This document shows, one piece after another, positions 12,401 through 21,023 of a stretch of DNA of 64,000 nucleotides. Numbering within the stretch: position 1 is the stretch's first letter; each line of letters starts with the position of its first letter. The notes under the pieces were generated by a model. It worked only from the letters and a program-made list of their open reading frames with translations. It had not been told where the DNA came from and did no database searches. Source of the stretch: Periplaneta americana (lineage: Eukaryota; Arthropoda; Insecta; Blattodea; Blattidae). The position numbers and the translations under genes are program-made. The stretch is from NCBI RefSeq assembly GCF_040183065.1, contig NC_091131.1, positions 13,414,300 through 13,478,299 of the forward strand, read 5' to 3'.

Positions 12401-13778
12401 TTATTTTACTAAAGACGTAGAAAAATTAAGTTTGTTTTAATGAAATTTATTGATCACGTTTTATTTTCAATTCTGGTGGGATTGTTATTGCTTAGGCCTA
12501 TTTTTTTTTCAAAGGATATGTTTTTAATTATAGCTGTTAATTTTGTTGTTATTTTTATTTGTTGCTTTACTAGAGACGTAGAAAAAGTCTGTTACAATAA
12601 AATTTATTGATCACGTTTTATTTCCAATTCTGGTGTGATTATTATTGCTTAACCTCATCCCACTTTGTTAATTACGTAAGCCTACACTACAAGTACCGGT
12701 ACGCGTAAGTTACTCCAGTAATTCATATTTCCATTATTATTGTTGAAAAGGAAATGAAAATTAATATTTATTGGTTTCATAGTTAATTATCGCTATAATT
12801 TTGAATGAGTGAGTAAATTTCAGTTCGTTTTGCACAAACAAAAATTATATTACTTATATCTTGCAGGTATCTTCGAGTTTATGGTGGAATTTAATATACT
12901 TCATTAAAATAATAAATTAACTTTATGCATTTAATATTTCAATAATGGAAGGAAGGTGTTAATTTTTCCAAAAGAACACGACAACGAAAGTGTAACATAT
13001 TTTGTCGTCTGCTAGGAGAGAGATCTGCGATGATGAGGCGATAGTAGCGATCCTAGTGGTGGGCAACTACCCTGTTTGCATTTTTACTACATATTGAGCT
13101 TCGCGACTGTATATAGTAGACTGTGGTATAAATAACAGCGAGAGAAAAAAAACACGAAATTAAATAACATTGTTGATACACATCATGAAGGCTAAAACTA
13201 GATAATTCGTGCAATAAATATCTTTACGCAGTCCAGGACCGTATTATGAATTTCTTGATGCAGTTGTAGTTGGTGAGCAGGCTGTGTTTTATCCAGCTGA
13301 ATTCTAAGGAGTTCATCAATTCATGTAAGTCACGTTAAGTAAAGATTCATCTTAGCTTAGTAAAGACAATTCGTTTTGGATGTCTATAGTTAGGTTTCCG
13401 AGTTTCCCGAAAATGTAATAACCAGTTTAATTAAAAATAGAAGCAGAAAGGAAAACCCGTGCAACGCCGGGTGCTTTCAGCTAGTATCTAATAAACGCAC
13501 ATGATAGAAGACGTATGTTCACTAGACGTATTGTGAAACGTTTCAGGGCACGATGGTTAAAGGAGTCTGGACTGTCGGACCGTGAATACAAGTTCTGGGT
13601 GATCCAGTTTCCCAAGTGTCAAGGCCACACTGAGAGCTTCACCAGTGTTCGAATCCAGGACTTCTACCCGGCCTTGCTCGTCCTTGCGTATGGCGCTGCT
13701 ATCTCCGTAGGAATCCTGGTTCTGGAGATGGTGTACTTCAAGATACGAAGTCCTACGGAGCACTCCCACAAAAATTAG
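1471..13778 (+). CDS. IR75-clade ionotropic receptor, gene A (3' four exons; 5' part outside window)
   Basis: Chemosensory ionotropic receptor, a ligand-gated cation channel subunit of dendrite membranes; IR75-type tuning receptors usually act with the co-receptor IR8a (family knowledge). Coding segments are 1471-1697, 6899-7107, 9987-10258 and 13547-13778, all with AG/GT borders. They splice to 312 residues plus a split first codon. In order they encode the end of S1, membrane segment M1, the pore loop, the M3-type segment with [12 protein letters not shown] (equivalent of the iGluR SYTANLAAF gate), the S2 lobe with the IR75-typical ...[12 protein letters not shown] pattern, the RW..E.G hinge, PKC, and final membrane segment YPALLVL. 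No stop or frameshift is seen. It needs a preceding exon ending in phase 2, as gene B exon 5 does. It is the tandem paralogue of gene B, with the same exon sizes and phases. I do not assign a numbered symbol because the subfamily cannot be resolved by eye. Confidence 0.9.
1698..2320. other. Gene A intron, unique-looking part
   Basis: AT-rich intron sequence following the donor. No open frame, repeat boundary or RNA gene recognised. Confidence 0.6.
2322..3492 (+). repeat. Tandem array of (AAT)n plus palindromic module, nine units
   Basis: Nine units of roughly 105-145 bp alternate an (AAT)n tract of variable length with a conserved block of about 60 bp. The core is the 16-bp palindrome AAGGCCTTAAGGCCTT followed by CTCTTACACTCAACCA. 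Copies of the core start near 2374, 2493, 2597, 2724, 2837, 2980, 3116, 3246 and 3381. The first three are the most diverged and the later ones nearly identical, which suggests recent amplification rightward. The same module occurs singly near 7640, 8133, 35335, 37895 and 43045, usually beside AAT or AAAT tracts, like a retroelement 3' end. Confidence 0.85.
3493..3692. other. Gene A intron, unassigned
   Basis: AT-rich sequence between the tandem array and an inverted repeat. Nothing recognised. Confidence 0.5.
3693..4215. repeat. Inverted-repeat element interrupted by a SINE
   Basis: The block GTTCCTGCAATAA..CCTATGTG near 3695-3721 reappears as its reverse complement near 4187-4213, giving arms of roughly 28 bp. 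The pair brackets the SINE-like insertion at 3840-4122. This looks like a small MITE with a retroelement nested in it; outer borders are not defined. Confidence 0.5.
3840..4122 (-). mobile_element. tRNA-related SINE, family D
   Basis: Read on the minus strand, the unit begins with a tRNA-like head containing GGGGTTCGATCCC (B-box type). A GC-rich body follows and it ends in TACCTTTACCTTTACC. GC content is far above the surrounding intron. The open frames crossing it are by-products of this GC-rich repeat and are not genes. Confidence 0.6.
4216..4703. other. Gene A intron, unassigned
   Basis: AT-rich, with homopolymer A and T runs. No feature recognised. Confidence 0.5.
4704..4850 (+). mobile_element. 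SINE-A 3' half with 12-bp target duplication
   Basis: The body 4716-4838 starts GCTGGGTAACTTTCGGTG after one base and ends in an A-run. It matches the 3' half of the complete SINE-A at 47177-47430. The 12-bp duplication AAGACTGTTTGA stands at 4704-4715 and 4839-4850, typical of target-primed reverse transcription. The tRNA-like head is absent. Confidence 0.85.
4851..5320. other. Gene A intron, unassigned
   Basis: AT-rich with an A-run near 4930-4949. No gene or element recognised. Confidence 0.5.
5498..5849. mobile_element. Short inverted-repeat element (MITE-like)
   Basis: The ends CAGTTCACTGTGCAGTGATG and ...CATCACTGCTCAGTGAACTG are imperfect inverted repeats of about 40 bp, extending into AAGCATTTCCCACATAACTC on the left and its complement on the right. 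There is no coding capacity. The superfamily is not determined. Confidence 0.65.
5917..6531 (+). repeat. Dispersed GGTCGAGCAT repeat, copy 1
   Basis: This copy starts ATGCTCGACCAT and has ATGGTCGAGCAT at 6380-6391. It then continues into a block ending CTCGTTGCATAATGTACTA. The right part has a separate inverted pair, GCCTATAATGATAAT..AAGACGC near 6411 and its complement near 6490. Related copies are at 55240-55818 and 60029-60575. No coding capacity; class unresolved. Confidence 0.7.
6659..6898. other. Gene A intron, unassigned
   Basis: Sequence leading to the acceptor of the next exon. The acceptor has a T-rich tract (TTTTTCTTCTTGTGACAG) but nothing else is recognised. Confidence 0.5.
6899..7107 (+). 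CDS. Gene A exon: M3-type segment and start of S2
   Basis: Acceptor tgtgacag at 6898, donor gtacgt at 7108, length 209 nt as in gene B exon 7. It encodes [20 protein letters not shown], then the gate motif [12 protein letters not shown], then [19 protein letters not shown], where the FKDLLDS block is typical of IR75 receptors. It ends on a codon boundary. Confidence 0.93.
7108..7442. other. Gene A intron, unassigned
   Basis: Intron after the donor, with a T-rich stretch near 7340-7420. No feature recognised. Confidence 0.5.
7443..7568. repeat. Long hairpin with tRNA-like arms
   Basis: The left arm 7443-7500 and right arm 7510-7568 are near-perfect reverse complements of about 58 bp around a 9-base centre (TTGAACGTA). 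Both arms contain GGGATCGAT..CCC beside CCAGAGGTC, which resembles a tRNA T-arm/B-box. The structure looks like two head-to-head copies of the start of a tRNA-derived SINE. Confidence 0.85.
7620..7854 (+). repeat. LINE-type 3' hairpin module plus (TTTA)n/(TTCA)n tract
   Basis: GGTAGAGAAGGCCTGATGACC at 7633-7653 is a diverged copy of the AAGGCC..GGCCTT module, followed by AAAT/AATG repeats to about 7705. A (TTTA)n tract at 7727-7748 and about 22 units of TTCA (7749-7838) follow. The open frame here (rich in HSFI) is a microsatellite artefact. Confidence 0.75.
7855..8120 (+). mobile_element. 5'-truncated LINE ([10 protein letters not shown] family) with 12-bp target duplication
   Basis: Only the 3' end of the element's second open frame is present: [20 protein letters not shown], then [20 protein letters not shown] and a final MNLRVP stop. 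A tail AAGTAAGAAGTAA follows. GGTAGATATAAG at 7843-7854 and 8121-8132 is the target duplication. The insertion split another repeat, because the module at 8133 continues directly from the left flank (..CTGGTAGATATAAG|GCCATCAGGCCTTCTC). Confidence 0.88.
8121..8515. other. Remainder of split repeat and unassigned intron
   Basis: 8121-8185 completes the hairpin module (AAGGCCATCAGGCCTTCTCT ... CTCTACCAG). The remainder is AT-rich and unassigned. Confidence 0.5.
8516..9930 (-). mobile_element. Helitron-like element, minus strand
   Basis: Read on the minus strand it starts TCTATACTAATAATAAATCT after an A. It ends with a GC-rich segment containing the short hairpin GTGC(8)GCAC and then CTAG before a T. 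A|TC...CTAG|T ends with a small subterminal hairpin and no terminal inverted repeats are the Helitron signature. No Rep/helicase is visible, so it is nonautonomous. It includes a (GACA)n stretch near 9776-9797. Its 5' end lies 56 bp before the gene A exon at 9987. Confidence 0.65.
9987..10258 (+). CDS. Gene A exon: S2 lobe
   Basis: Acceptor ttttaaag at 9986, donor gtgagg at 10259, 272 nt as in gene B exon 8. It encodes the second half of the ligand-binding domain, including [34 protein letters not shown] and [11 protein letters not shown]. It ends two bases into a glycine codon. Confidence 0.93.
10474..10558 (+). repeat. (ATGT)n microsatellite
   Basis: About 21 uninterrupted units just inside the 5' end of the Helitron-like element. 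The MYVC open frame across it is an artefact. Confidence 0.9.
10731..11703 (-). mobile_element. P-superfamily-like transposon, copy 2 (inverted)
   Basis: The 973-bp copy lies opposite in orientation to copies 1 and 3. Terminal inverted repeats begin CACAGTC, and the 7-bp duplication GTAATAC is perfect at 10724-10730 and 11704-11710. It is internally deleted relative to copy 3. No usable coding frame remains. Confidence 0.8.
11840..13125 (+). mobile_element. P-superfamily-like transposon, copy 3, with THAP N-terminus
   Basis: The 1286-bp copy is flanked by GTATAAC (11833-11839) and GTATAAA (13126-13132), a 7-bp duplication with one mismatch. From the ATG at 12076 it reads [15 protein letters not shown], a stop, then SFVRFPKE. 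That is the C-x4-C..RFPK start of a THAP domain, complementary to the C-x2-H end seen in copy 1. The stop at 12136 shows decay. It lies 136 bp from copy 2 in inverted orientation. Confidence 0.78.
13547..13778 (+). CDS. Gene A last exon: S2 end, M4, C-terminal tail
   Basis: Acceptor cgtttcag at 13546; stop codon at 13776-13778. It encodes [40 protein letters not shown] and a final membrane segment. The 14-residue cytoplasmic tail differs completely from that of gene B, while the rest is nearly identical. No convincing AATAAA is seen in the next 100 bp. Confidence 0.93.
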
Positions 13779-13918
13779 GAATTGGTAATTTCACTTACTC
13801 TTCAGCTGTAAACGTAATGTACACCGTGTCCGAAACGAAACCTACCGATAAAGACACTAAATAATTTATTCCTTAATTATGACACACAAAAGTTAAGAGG
13901 GAAGTATTATATGATATC

Positions 13919-15112
13919 TATATATATAATTTGAACTGGTAATGGAAATTACGGGAAAACGGCTGAACGGATTTTAATGAGTGACCCCTCATTTTCATGC
14001 CTGGCATCCAAAGTTTTTCGGAAAAGTAGTAGTTTTCAGTGAAATGTCAATTTTCCTACATAATTTTCCTATTTTCCAAAATCCATCTGTTGTCAGTTTT
14101 GATAACTAATTTTATTGAATCACGGCCGACTTGATTGAATTTCAGAACAAAACACACACTACAATAAACAATAGGCTATTACACGAAGGCCATGACCTGC
14201 AGGATTGCCGACATATTTAGAGCTCAATTCAATTTGTTATTAAAAACTGATTCTGCAGTGTATAATTTTGTGAGTACAGATGTGTATTGGATATTCAAAT
14301 CTACGAAACTTGAGGTGGTTTGATGACATTATTACCATTAGAAATTAAATATTATTATAGTTAATATCATGATGCATCTATTATTTAATTAATTGTACAT
14401 AATTTTGATGTTATATTGATGACATGAAAGTGAAACGTTTTGTGGTTATGTAAGTAAATGTAGAGAATATCTTAATTTAGATCTTCATTTCTTTAATTTA
14501 CTGAGTGGCTGCTATATATAACTACAAAACTTAAGTAAGATAATAATATTATTAAAAATCAATATATTTTTATACGTTGGGTCTTTTTCATATACTTAAT
14601 GGCGGTGTAGTGTAGATATTGATACAGTATGTGTCATTGCCTTCAGTATTGGCTCGAGAGAGCGCAAAAATTACAGTTCCTAAGGAAAGATCAAAAGGTA
14701 TTACTTACTGATAAAATAAGAGGCCTAGAAAATTTTGTAGTCTCCTGATCATTTCAGCAAGATCTCTTAGTAGGATAAAATGATTTTACGCTCTACATTT
14801 CAAGTTCTACATGCAGCAGCTATACGAAAATGCCATTGTTCGAAAGCTTAGCAAACCTGACATTTTTTTAACTTTTGCCTATAATCCACAATGACCTGAA
14901 ATAGCTACTGCTATCGTCCTGACATTGATACTTGCGTTTTCGCGTTGAAACTCAAAAACTGAAGTTGGATAGGTTCAAGAAAAAGTATTTGGCCTAAAAA
15001 AATCCATTCAGAGGGAGTATGTTTCATTATTATGGAAACAAATAACTATCAAAAAGACAAGTATTCTTCATTGAAAATAAATCTCAAAAAGTTTTATTTG
15101 AACGTCTAACGA
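13919..15112 (+). repeat. Long inverted arm, left
   Basis: Starts ATATATAATTTGAACTGGTA and matches the reverse complement of 16705-17942 with scattered differences. A third, shorter copy is at 25023-25639. There is no open frame. The paired arms could be long terminal repeats of one foldback element or two independent insertions. Confidence 0.7.
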
Positions 15113-15115
15113 ACT

Positions 15116-16203
15116 TAGTTTGCAGCAGTATTTCCTGCACAAGCCACTAGTTCTTATTGAATTTGGTATTCCCAAGAAACTAGTTCGATTAATTAAAATG
15201 TGCCTCAGTGAAACATACATCAGAGTCTGTATAGGCCAGTTTCTATCTGATGCTTTTCCAATTCACTGCGGGCTAAAGCAGGGAGATGCACTATCACCTT
15301 TACTTTTTAACTTCGCTTTAGAATATGCCATTAGGAAAGTTCAGGATAACGGAGAGGGTTTGGAATTGAACGGGTTACATCAGCTTCTTGTCTATGCAGA
15401 TGACGTGAATATGTTAGGGAAAACACGGAAATTTTACTTGAAGCAAGTAAAGCGATTGGTTTGGAAATAAATCCCGAAAAGACAAAGTATATGATTATGT
15501 CTCGTGACCAGAATATTGTACGAAATGGAAATATAAAAATTGGAGATTTATCCTTCGAAGAGGTGGAAAAATTCAAATATCTTGGAGCAACAGTAACAAA
15601 TATAAATGACACTCGGGAGGAAATTAAACGCAGAATAAATATGGGAAATGCGTGTTATTATTCGGTTGAGAAGCTCTTATCATCCAGTCTGCTGTCCAAA
15701 AATCTGAAAGTTAGAATTTATAAAACAGTTATATTACCGGTTGTTCTTTATGGTTGTGAAACTTGGACTCTCACTCTGAGAGAGGAACATAGGTTAACGG
15801 TGTTTGAGAATAAGGTGCTTAGGAAAATATTTGGGGCTAAGCGGGATGAAGTTACAGGAGAATGGAGAAAGTTACACAACACAGAACTTCACGCATTGTA
15901 TTCTTCACCTAACATAATTAGGAACTTAAAATCCAGACGTTTGAGATGGGCAGGGCATGTAGCACGTATGGGCGAATCCAGAAATACATATAGAGTGTTA
16001 GTTGGGAGACCAGAGGGAAAAAGACCTTTAGGGAGGCCGAGACGTAGATGAGAGGATAATATTAAAATGGATTTGAGTTAGGTGGGATATGATGATAGAG
16101 ACTGGATTAATCTTGCACAGGATAGGGACCGATGGCGGGCTTATTTGAGGGCGGCAATGAACCTTCGGGTTCCTTAAAAGCCATTTGTAAATAAGTAAGT
16201 ATG
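15116..16203 (+). mobile_element. LINE ([10 protein letters not shown] family), 5'-truncated, two frames
   Basis: The reverse-transcriptase portion at 15120-15470 has [19 protein letters not shown] and VYADDVNML (the YADD catalytic motif). The frame shifts near 15415-15465, where the LL..EASK region begins. 15461-16051 continues through [30 protein letters not shown] and [16 protein letters not shown], then meets a TGA at 16049 in place of the W of RRRWED. The 3' end MNLRVP is intact. It belongs to a non-LTR retrotransposon family, RTE-like by my recollection. It sits between the two long arms. Confidence 0.85.
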
Positions 16204-16700
16204 ACACACAAAAACAAATTAGGGGAAAATATTAATCAACTCAACAAATTTATTTCGCCATCAGTAAATCTCAACATGTCCCCCTCTAGTAGCACGACAC
16301 ACATCTAATCTGTATTCAATCCTTCTCCAGGCATTGTGTAACATCTGCGGAGTTACAGATCTTACTGTGGTGATAATCATTTGACGTAACACTTGAAGGT
16401 TATCCATTCTGATGTTGTAAACACAGTCTTTCACGAATCTCCAAAGAAAAAAGTCCAGTGGTTAAGATCAGGAGATCGTGAGGGCCATGCAATAGGACCA
16501 CCACGACCAATCCATCGTCCAGGGAAATGATTGTGTAAAGGTTCAACTGCTTACCTGACAGATTTCCATGGGCTTCGTATGAATCCTTCACGAATGGCTT
16601 CGACGTTTTCATCCGACGTCCTCTTCCTACCGCCGCCAGCATGTCGCTGAAAGTCTCCATTTTCTAGCAAACTAGTGGCTTTTGCAGCAAATGCTAAAAA
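16201..16700 (-). pseudogene. Tc1/mariner transposase, 3' remnant
   Basis: On the minus strand, across frameshifts, one reads SPDLNPLDFFLW, RFVKDCVYN and EYRLDVCRATRGGHVE. This is the last catalytic-aspartate block and C-terminus of an insect Tc1/mariner transposase. The 5' part is probably interrupted by the right arm and may continue at 17943-18220. Not functional. Confidence 0.65.
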
Positions 16701-16704
16701 CAAA

Positions 16705-17942
16705 GCTCATTAGACGTTCAAATGAACATTTTTCAGAATTATTTTCAATGAAGAATATCAGACATTCTGAAAGTTATTTCCTACCATAATAATGAAACAT
16801 ACTCTCTCTGAATGTTTTTTATGCCAAATACTTTTTCTTGAACCTATACACCTTCAGTTTTTTAATTTGAACGCGAAAACGCAAGTAACAATGTCAGGAC
16901 GATCAGTCGGTTTTTCATGTGTGAGTAAAGCAGTAGCTATTTCAGATCATTGCGAATTGTAGGTGAAAATTAAAAAAAAAAGTCAGGTTTGCTGTGCTTT
17001 CGAACAATAGACATAGCATCTTGGTATAGCTGCTGCATGTTTCGTAAACTACCTTGAAATGTAGAGGGTAAAATCATTTTATCCTGCTAAGAGATCTTGC
17101 TGAAATGATCGGGAGATTACAAAATCTTGTAGGCCTCATATTTTATCAGTAAGTAATACCTTTTGGTCTTTCCTTAGGAACTCTAATTTTTGCGCTCCCT
17201 CGAGCCAATAGTGAAGAGAATCACGCACCACCACACCGCCATTAAATATATAAAAAAGACCCAAACCCACTTGATTAATAACTAGAAAAATATTTGATTT
17301 TTAATAACAATATTATTATTTTACGTAAGTTTTATAGTTTTCAATAACATATACTATTTAGCCGCCACTCAGTAAATTATATAAATCAAGATATAATTTA
17401 AGATATTCTCTACATCTACTTATATAACCCCAAAACGTTTCACTTTCATATCACCAATAAAACATTAAAATTTATGAAAAACAGTCACATCATGGCATTA
17501 ACTATAATAATATATCATTTCTAATGGTAATAATGTCATCAAACCACCTCAAGTTTTGTAGATTTTAATATCGAATACACAGCTGTACTCAGAAAATTAC
17601 ACACCACAGAATCGAACCTGTAAATTATTTTTAGTAAGTTAAGTTTTTAATAACCAATTTAATTTGAGCTCTAAATATGTCAGCATTCTTGCAGATCATG
17701 GCCTTCGTGTAATATTGTTTACTGTAGTGTGTCTTTTGTTTTGTTCTGAAATGCAATTAGTGACGTCAGATGGATTTTAGAAAATAGGAAAATTATGTTG
17801 AAAAATTGACATTTCACTGAAAACTACTATTTTTCTGAAAAACTTTGGGTTCCAAGCTTCAGAATGAGGGGTCATTTATTAAAATCCGTTCAGCTGTTTT
17901 CCCGTAATTTCCATTACCAGTTCAAATTATATTTATAGATGT
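16705..17942 (-). repeat. Long inverted arm, right
   Basis: Reverse-complement partner of 13919-15112. Shared landmarks include the CGTTCAAATGAACATTTTTC region at the inner end and TTCCATTACCAGTTCAAATT at the outer end. Confidence 0.7.
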
Positions 17943-18060
17943 TTGTGCCAGTGAAAAATGGTGTGCATATCAGGAACTGCACTTCAGTATTTTTCACGAA
18001 ATCTCCGCTGAACTGTAACCGGAAACTTAAACTCTGCTAACCAATAACAGCACTGCACTT

Positions 18061-18688
18061 TTTCTTGCGGTGTGAATGGAACCATTTTGGAGAACAATCT
18101 GTGTATACACAACAATAGGAATAACAGATTCGCCAATTTTACGACATAAAAAAACTTGTTGAGTTTCTCTACATTTTAGTGCAAGCTGGCCGCATGTAAC
18201 TTTTATAGATGTCTAGTTAATTCATTTCTTTATCGGTAGGTTTCATTTCGGACACGGTGTATTTTGCTGTAGTTAGGTTTCTTACTGTATAGGTGGTGGC
18301 GAAATAAAGTAGATTGTAGAAGTAGATCAATTTATACTACAATAACTACATGTAACTGGTAAACTTGTGTGTAGTACGGTATAGGCTATATCGTCTCACT
18401 CTTTTTATAATATATGCTCTGTAGTTAAGAAGGAACACAATAAAGTTGTGAACGTTGTACTCTTTGTCACTCCTTTCCTTACATTTCTTTCTTACTGTAG
18501 GTATGGCTATTTTTCATTTTACTAACGAGAATTTTCTTGCGGTGTGAATGGAGCCATTTTGGAAAATAATATGTGTATACACAACAATAGGAATAACAGA
18601 TTCGCCAATTTCACGACATAAAATACTTGTTGAGTTTCTCTACATTTTAGTGCAAGCTGGCCGCATGTAACTTTTATAGATGTCTAGA
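18061..18688. repeat. Direct duplication of about 155 bp
   Basis: 18061-18215 and 18533-18688 are near-identical, from TTTCTTGCGGTGTGAATGGA to TTTTATAGATGTCTAG. The first copy lies inside the TA-flanked composite and the second about 270 bp outside its right end. The mobile element, or part of its right side, was therefore duplicated locally. Confidence 0.75.
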
Positions 18689-18852
18689 TGCACGATAACT
18701 GCACGATTATGTGGCGCACGTGAAATTGGTTATAGGGAAATTGTGTTTTGGCATTAGAGTTCATAAAAATATCCACGTTCTTAAATTAATATGCCATTTT
18801 TTCGAGTAGACGTCTTTGGATTATCTTCCTGGCTCTATTTTTTTTTTGTTAA

Positions 18853-19710
18853 GGGGAAAGAATGGTATTTTTTTTAACTTTTTTCCTATTTGGTGTAAAA
18901 TATTAATTTTTTGTATGTAGAGAGCTCAACCAAATAAAAATATTTTGAAAAAAAAAAATTGGGGACCCAAATTTGAAAAAAATATACCCAATGCAGGATT
19001 GTACTACAACCAATATATGTAAACCGTTCTTAAAGATAGAATCAAACAGTTTTTTGCAATGTATTTGCAAAAGCATGTTCTATAAACTGTCTGTAACAGA
19101 ATTTTGATATTAGTCCCTACGTTTGTAAAATAAACAATTACATTTAATAACAATTTTCTGATTTCCTTTCTTGCAAACAAACGGACATATTTTTAAAATG
19201 AAATCAATTAACATAATTCTGTTACAGAGAAAAGTTTCCTAATAGTCTAAAGAATGTGTGTTCTAAATTTCATGCATGTATCTTTAATAGTTCAGAAATT
19301 ATATCCATTTTTGTCTGGCAATGTAGCAAAAAAATGAAGTTACTGGAAACCGATAAAAGCGGGCGTGTGATTTAAAAATCCATAGCGCAGGAATTATAAA
19401 AATGGCGACTCAACATCCGATAAGGGCACAAATACCCACAAAATGTTATGCAATGAATTCCACACATATCAAAGGGTATTTTAGAGAATTTTTTTTAAAT
19501 TTAATTTACAGGAAACAACAATAAAAGTGGGCGAGTGATTTAAAAATCCATAATATAGGAAGTTTAAAAATGACGTCTCAACATCCGATAAGGGCACAAA
19601 TACCCAAAAAATGTTATGCTATGCATTGCACACATATCACAGAGTACTCTAAAGGATTTTTTTTTTTGAAAATTTACTCATTTTTCACCAAAAAATACCA
19701 TCCTCTCCCC
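18853..19710. mobile_element. TTAA-flanked inverted-repeat element
   Basis: TTAA at 18849-18852 and 19711-19714 flank inverted ends GGGGAAAGAATGGTATTTTT and its complement. TTAA target duplication is typical of piggyBac-like transposition, although the GGGG ends are not the classical CCC. A direct duplication of about 150 bp (near 19350 and 19525, CAACATCCGATAAGGGCACA) lies inside. No transposase. Confidence 0.6.
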
Positions 19711-19925
19711 TTAATATTCTCTGAATCTGAATGAATCCATCGTGCCGGTGATTGTGCTTGCGATGACTTCACCATTGCCTCTGTTAGTCTAGGCTGGAGT
19801 TTCATGGTTATCGCCAATTTGTTACCGTAGTGATGATAGGATACAACTTGTCACTCTACTTTTTTCTAACAAGTCATCCACTACTTTTCTAATTATCACG
19901 ATGAGGACGCAAAGGTTCGAATTGA

Positions 19926-20779
19926 AGCTTACTTACTTGCAAAATTGCTTTAGAGAACCCGCAGGTTCATTGCCGCCCTCACATAATCCCGCCATCGGTC
20001 CTTATCCTGAGTAAGATTAATGCAGTCCTTACAATCATATCCCACCTCCCTCAAAACAATTTTAATATTATCCTCCCATCTACGTCTCAGCCTCCCTAAA
20101 GGTCTTTTTCCCTCCAACCTTCCAACTAACACTCTATATGCATTTCTGGATTCGCCCATACGTGCTACATGCCCTGCTCATCTAAAACGTCTGGATTTGA
20201 TGTTCCTGATTATGTCAGGTGAAGAATACAATGCGTGCAGTTCTGTGTTGTGTAACTTTCTCCATTCTCCTGTGACTTCATCCCTCTTAGCCCCAAATAT
20301 TTTCCTAAGCAACATATTGTTAAACACCCTTAATCTCTGTTCCTCTCTCAAAGTGGGAGTCCAAGTTTCGCAACCATACAGAACAACCGGTAATATAACT
20401 GTTTTAGAAATTATAACTTTCAGTTTTTTTTTTTTATTTTTTGAGAGCAGACTGGATAACAGAATCTTCTCAACCTAATAATAACGGGCATTTTACATAT
20501 TTATTCTGCGTTTAATTTCCTCCCGAGTGTCATTTATATTTGTTACTGTTGCTCCAAGATATTTGAATTTTTACACCTTTTCAGAGGATAAATTTTCAAT
20601 TTTTATATTTCTATTTCGTACAATATTTTGGTCACGAGACATAATCATATACTTAGTCTTTTCGGGATTTACTTCCAAACCTGCCTCTTTATTTGCTTCA
20701 ATTAAGATTCCCGTGTTTTGTCTAATAGTTTGTGGATTTTCTCCTAACATATTCACGTCATCCGCATAGACAAGCAATT
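19926..20779 (-). mobile_element. LINE ([10 protein letters not shown] family), truncated and decayed
   Basis: The minus strand encodes [31 protein letters not shown] and the C-terminus ending MNLRVL, with frameshifts and T-run insertions. The 3' end carries the ACTTACTTAC tail at 19927-19937. Confidence 0.83.
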
Positions 20780-20957
20780 AAACTAAATTACAATTAATCA
20801 ACGGACCTGGTAAGACAATTTGCAGATCATGTAAATTCATTATACATCAAGTGTACCGGTAAAATATAGTCTCTTCTTTAAGTTAACAGAAGATAGTAGA
20901 CATTAACAGGAAAATATGGAAACTTCGAAGTTACAAATAAAAATCAATATAAAACCC

Positions 20958-21023
20958 GGTGGTGGTGGTGGTGGTGGTGGTGGTGGTGGTGGTGGTGGTG
21001 GTGGTGGTGGTGGTGGTGGTGGT
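20958..21023 (+). repeat. (GGT)22 microsatellite
   Basis: 66 bp of uninterrupted GGT. On the plus strand it is G-rich and could form G-quadruplex-like structures. No gene. Confidence 0.95.

Larger units (their letters stand above)
10457..13484 (+). mobile_element. Helitron-like element carrying two P-like insertions
   Basis: It begins TCTAATATATAAAAGTG immediately after an A (10456) and ends CTAG (13481-13484) before a T. The stem ACCCG(8)CGGGT at 13455-13472 lies 8 bases before CTAG, as expected for a Helitron 3' end. There are no terminal inverted repeats and no Rep/helicase frame. A (ATGT)n tract follows the 5' end. Without the two nested P-like elements about 770 bp would remain. The 3' end is 62 bp before the last exon of gene A. 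Confidence 0.7.
13822..18259 (-). mobile_element. Tc1/mariner-type composite element with TA duplication
   Basis: The outer inverted repeats of about 33 bp (CACCGTGTCCGAAACGAAAC on the left, complement on the right) are flanked by TA at 13820-13821 and 18260-18261. Inside are a minus-strand Tc1/mariner transposase remnant (16201-16700), two inverted arms of about 1.2 kb, and a LINE. The simplest history is a mariner-like element later invaded by the arm-type repeat and the LINE. Confidence 0.6.
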
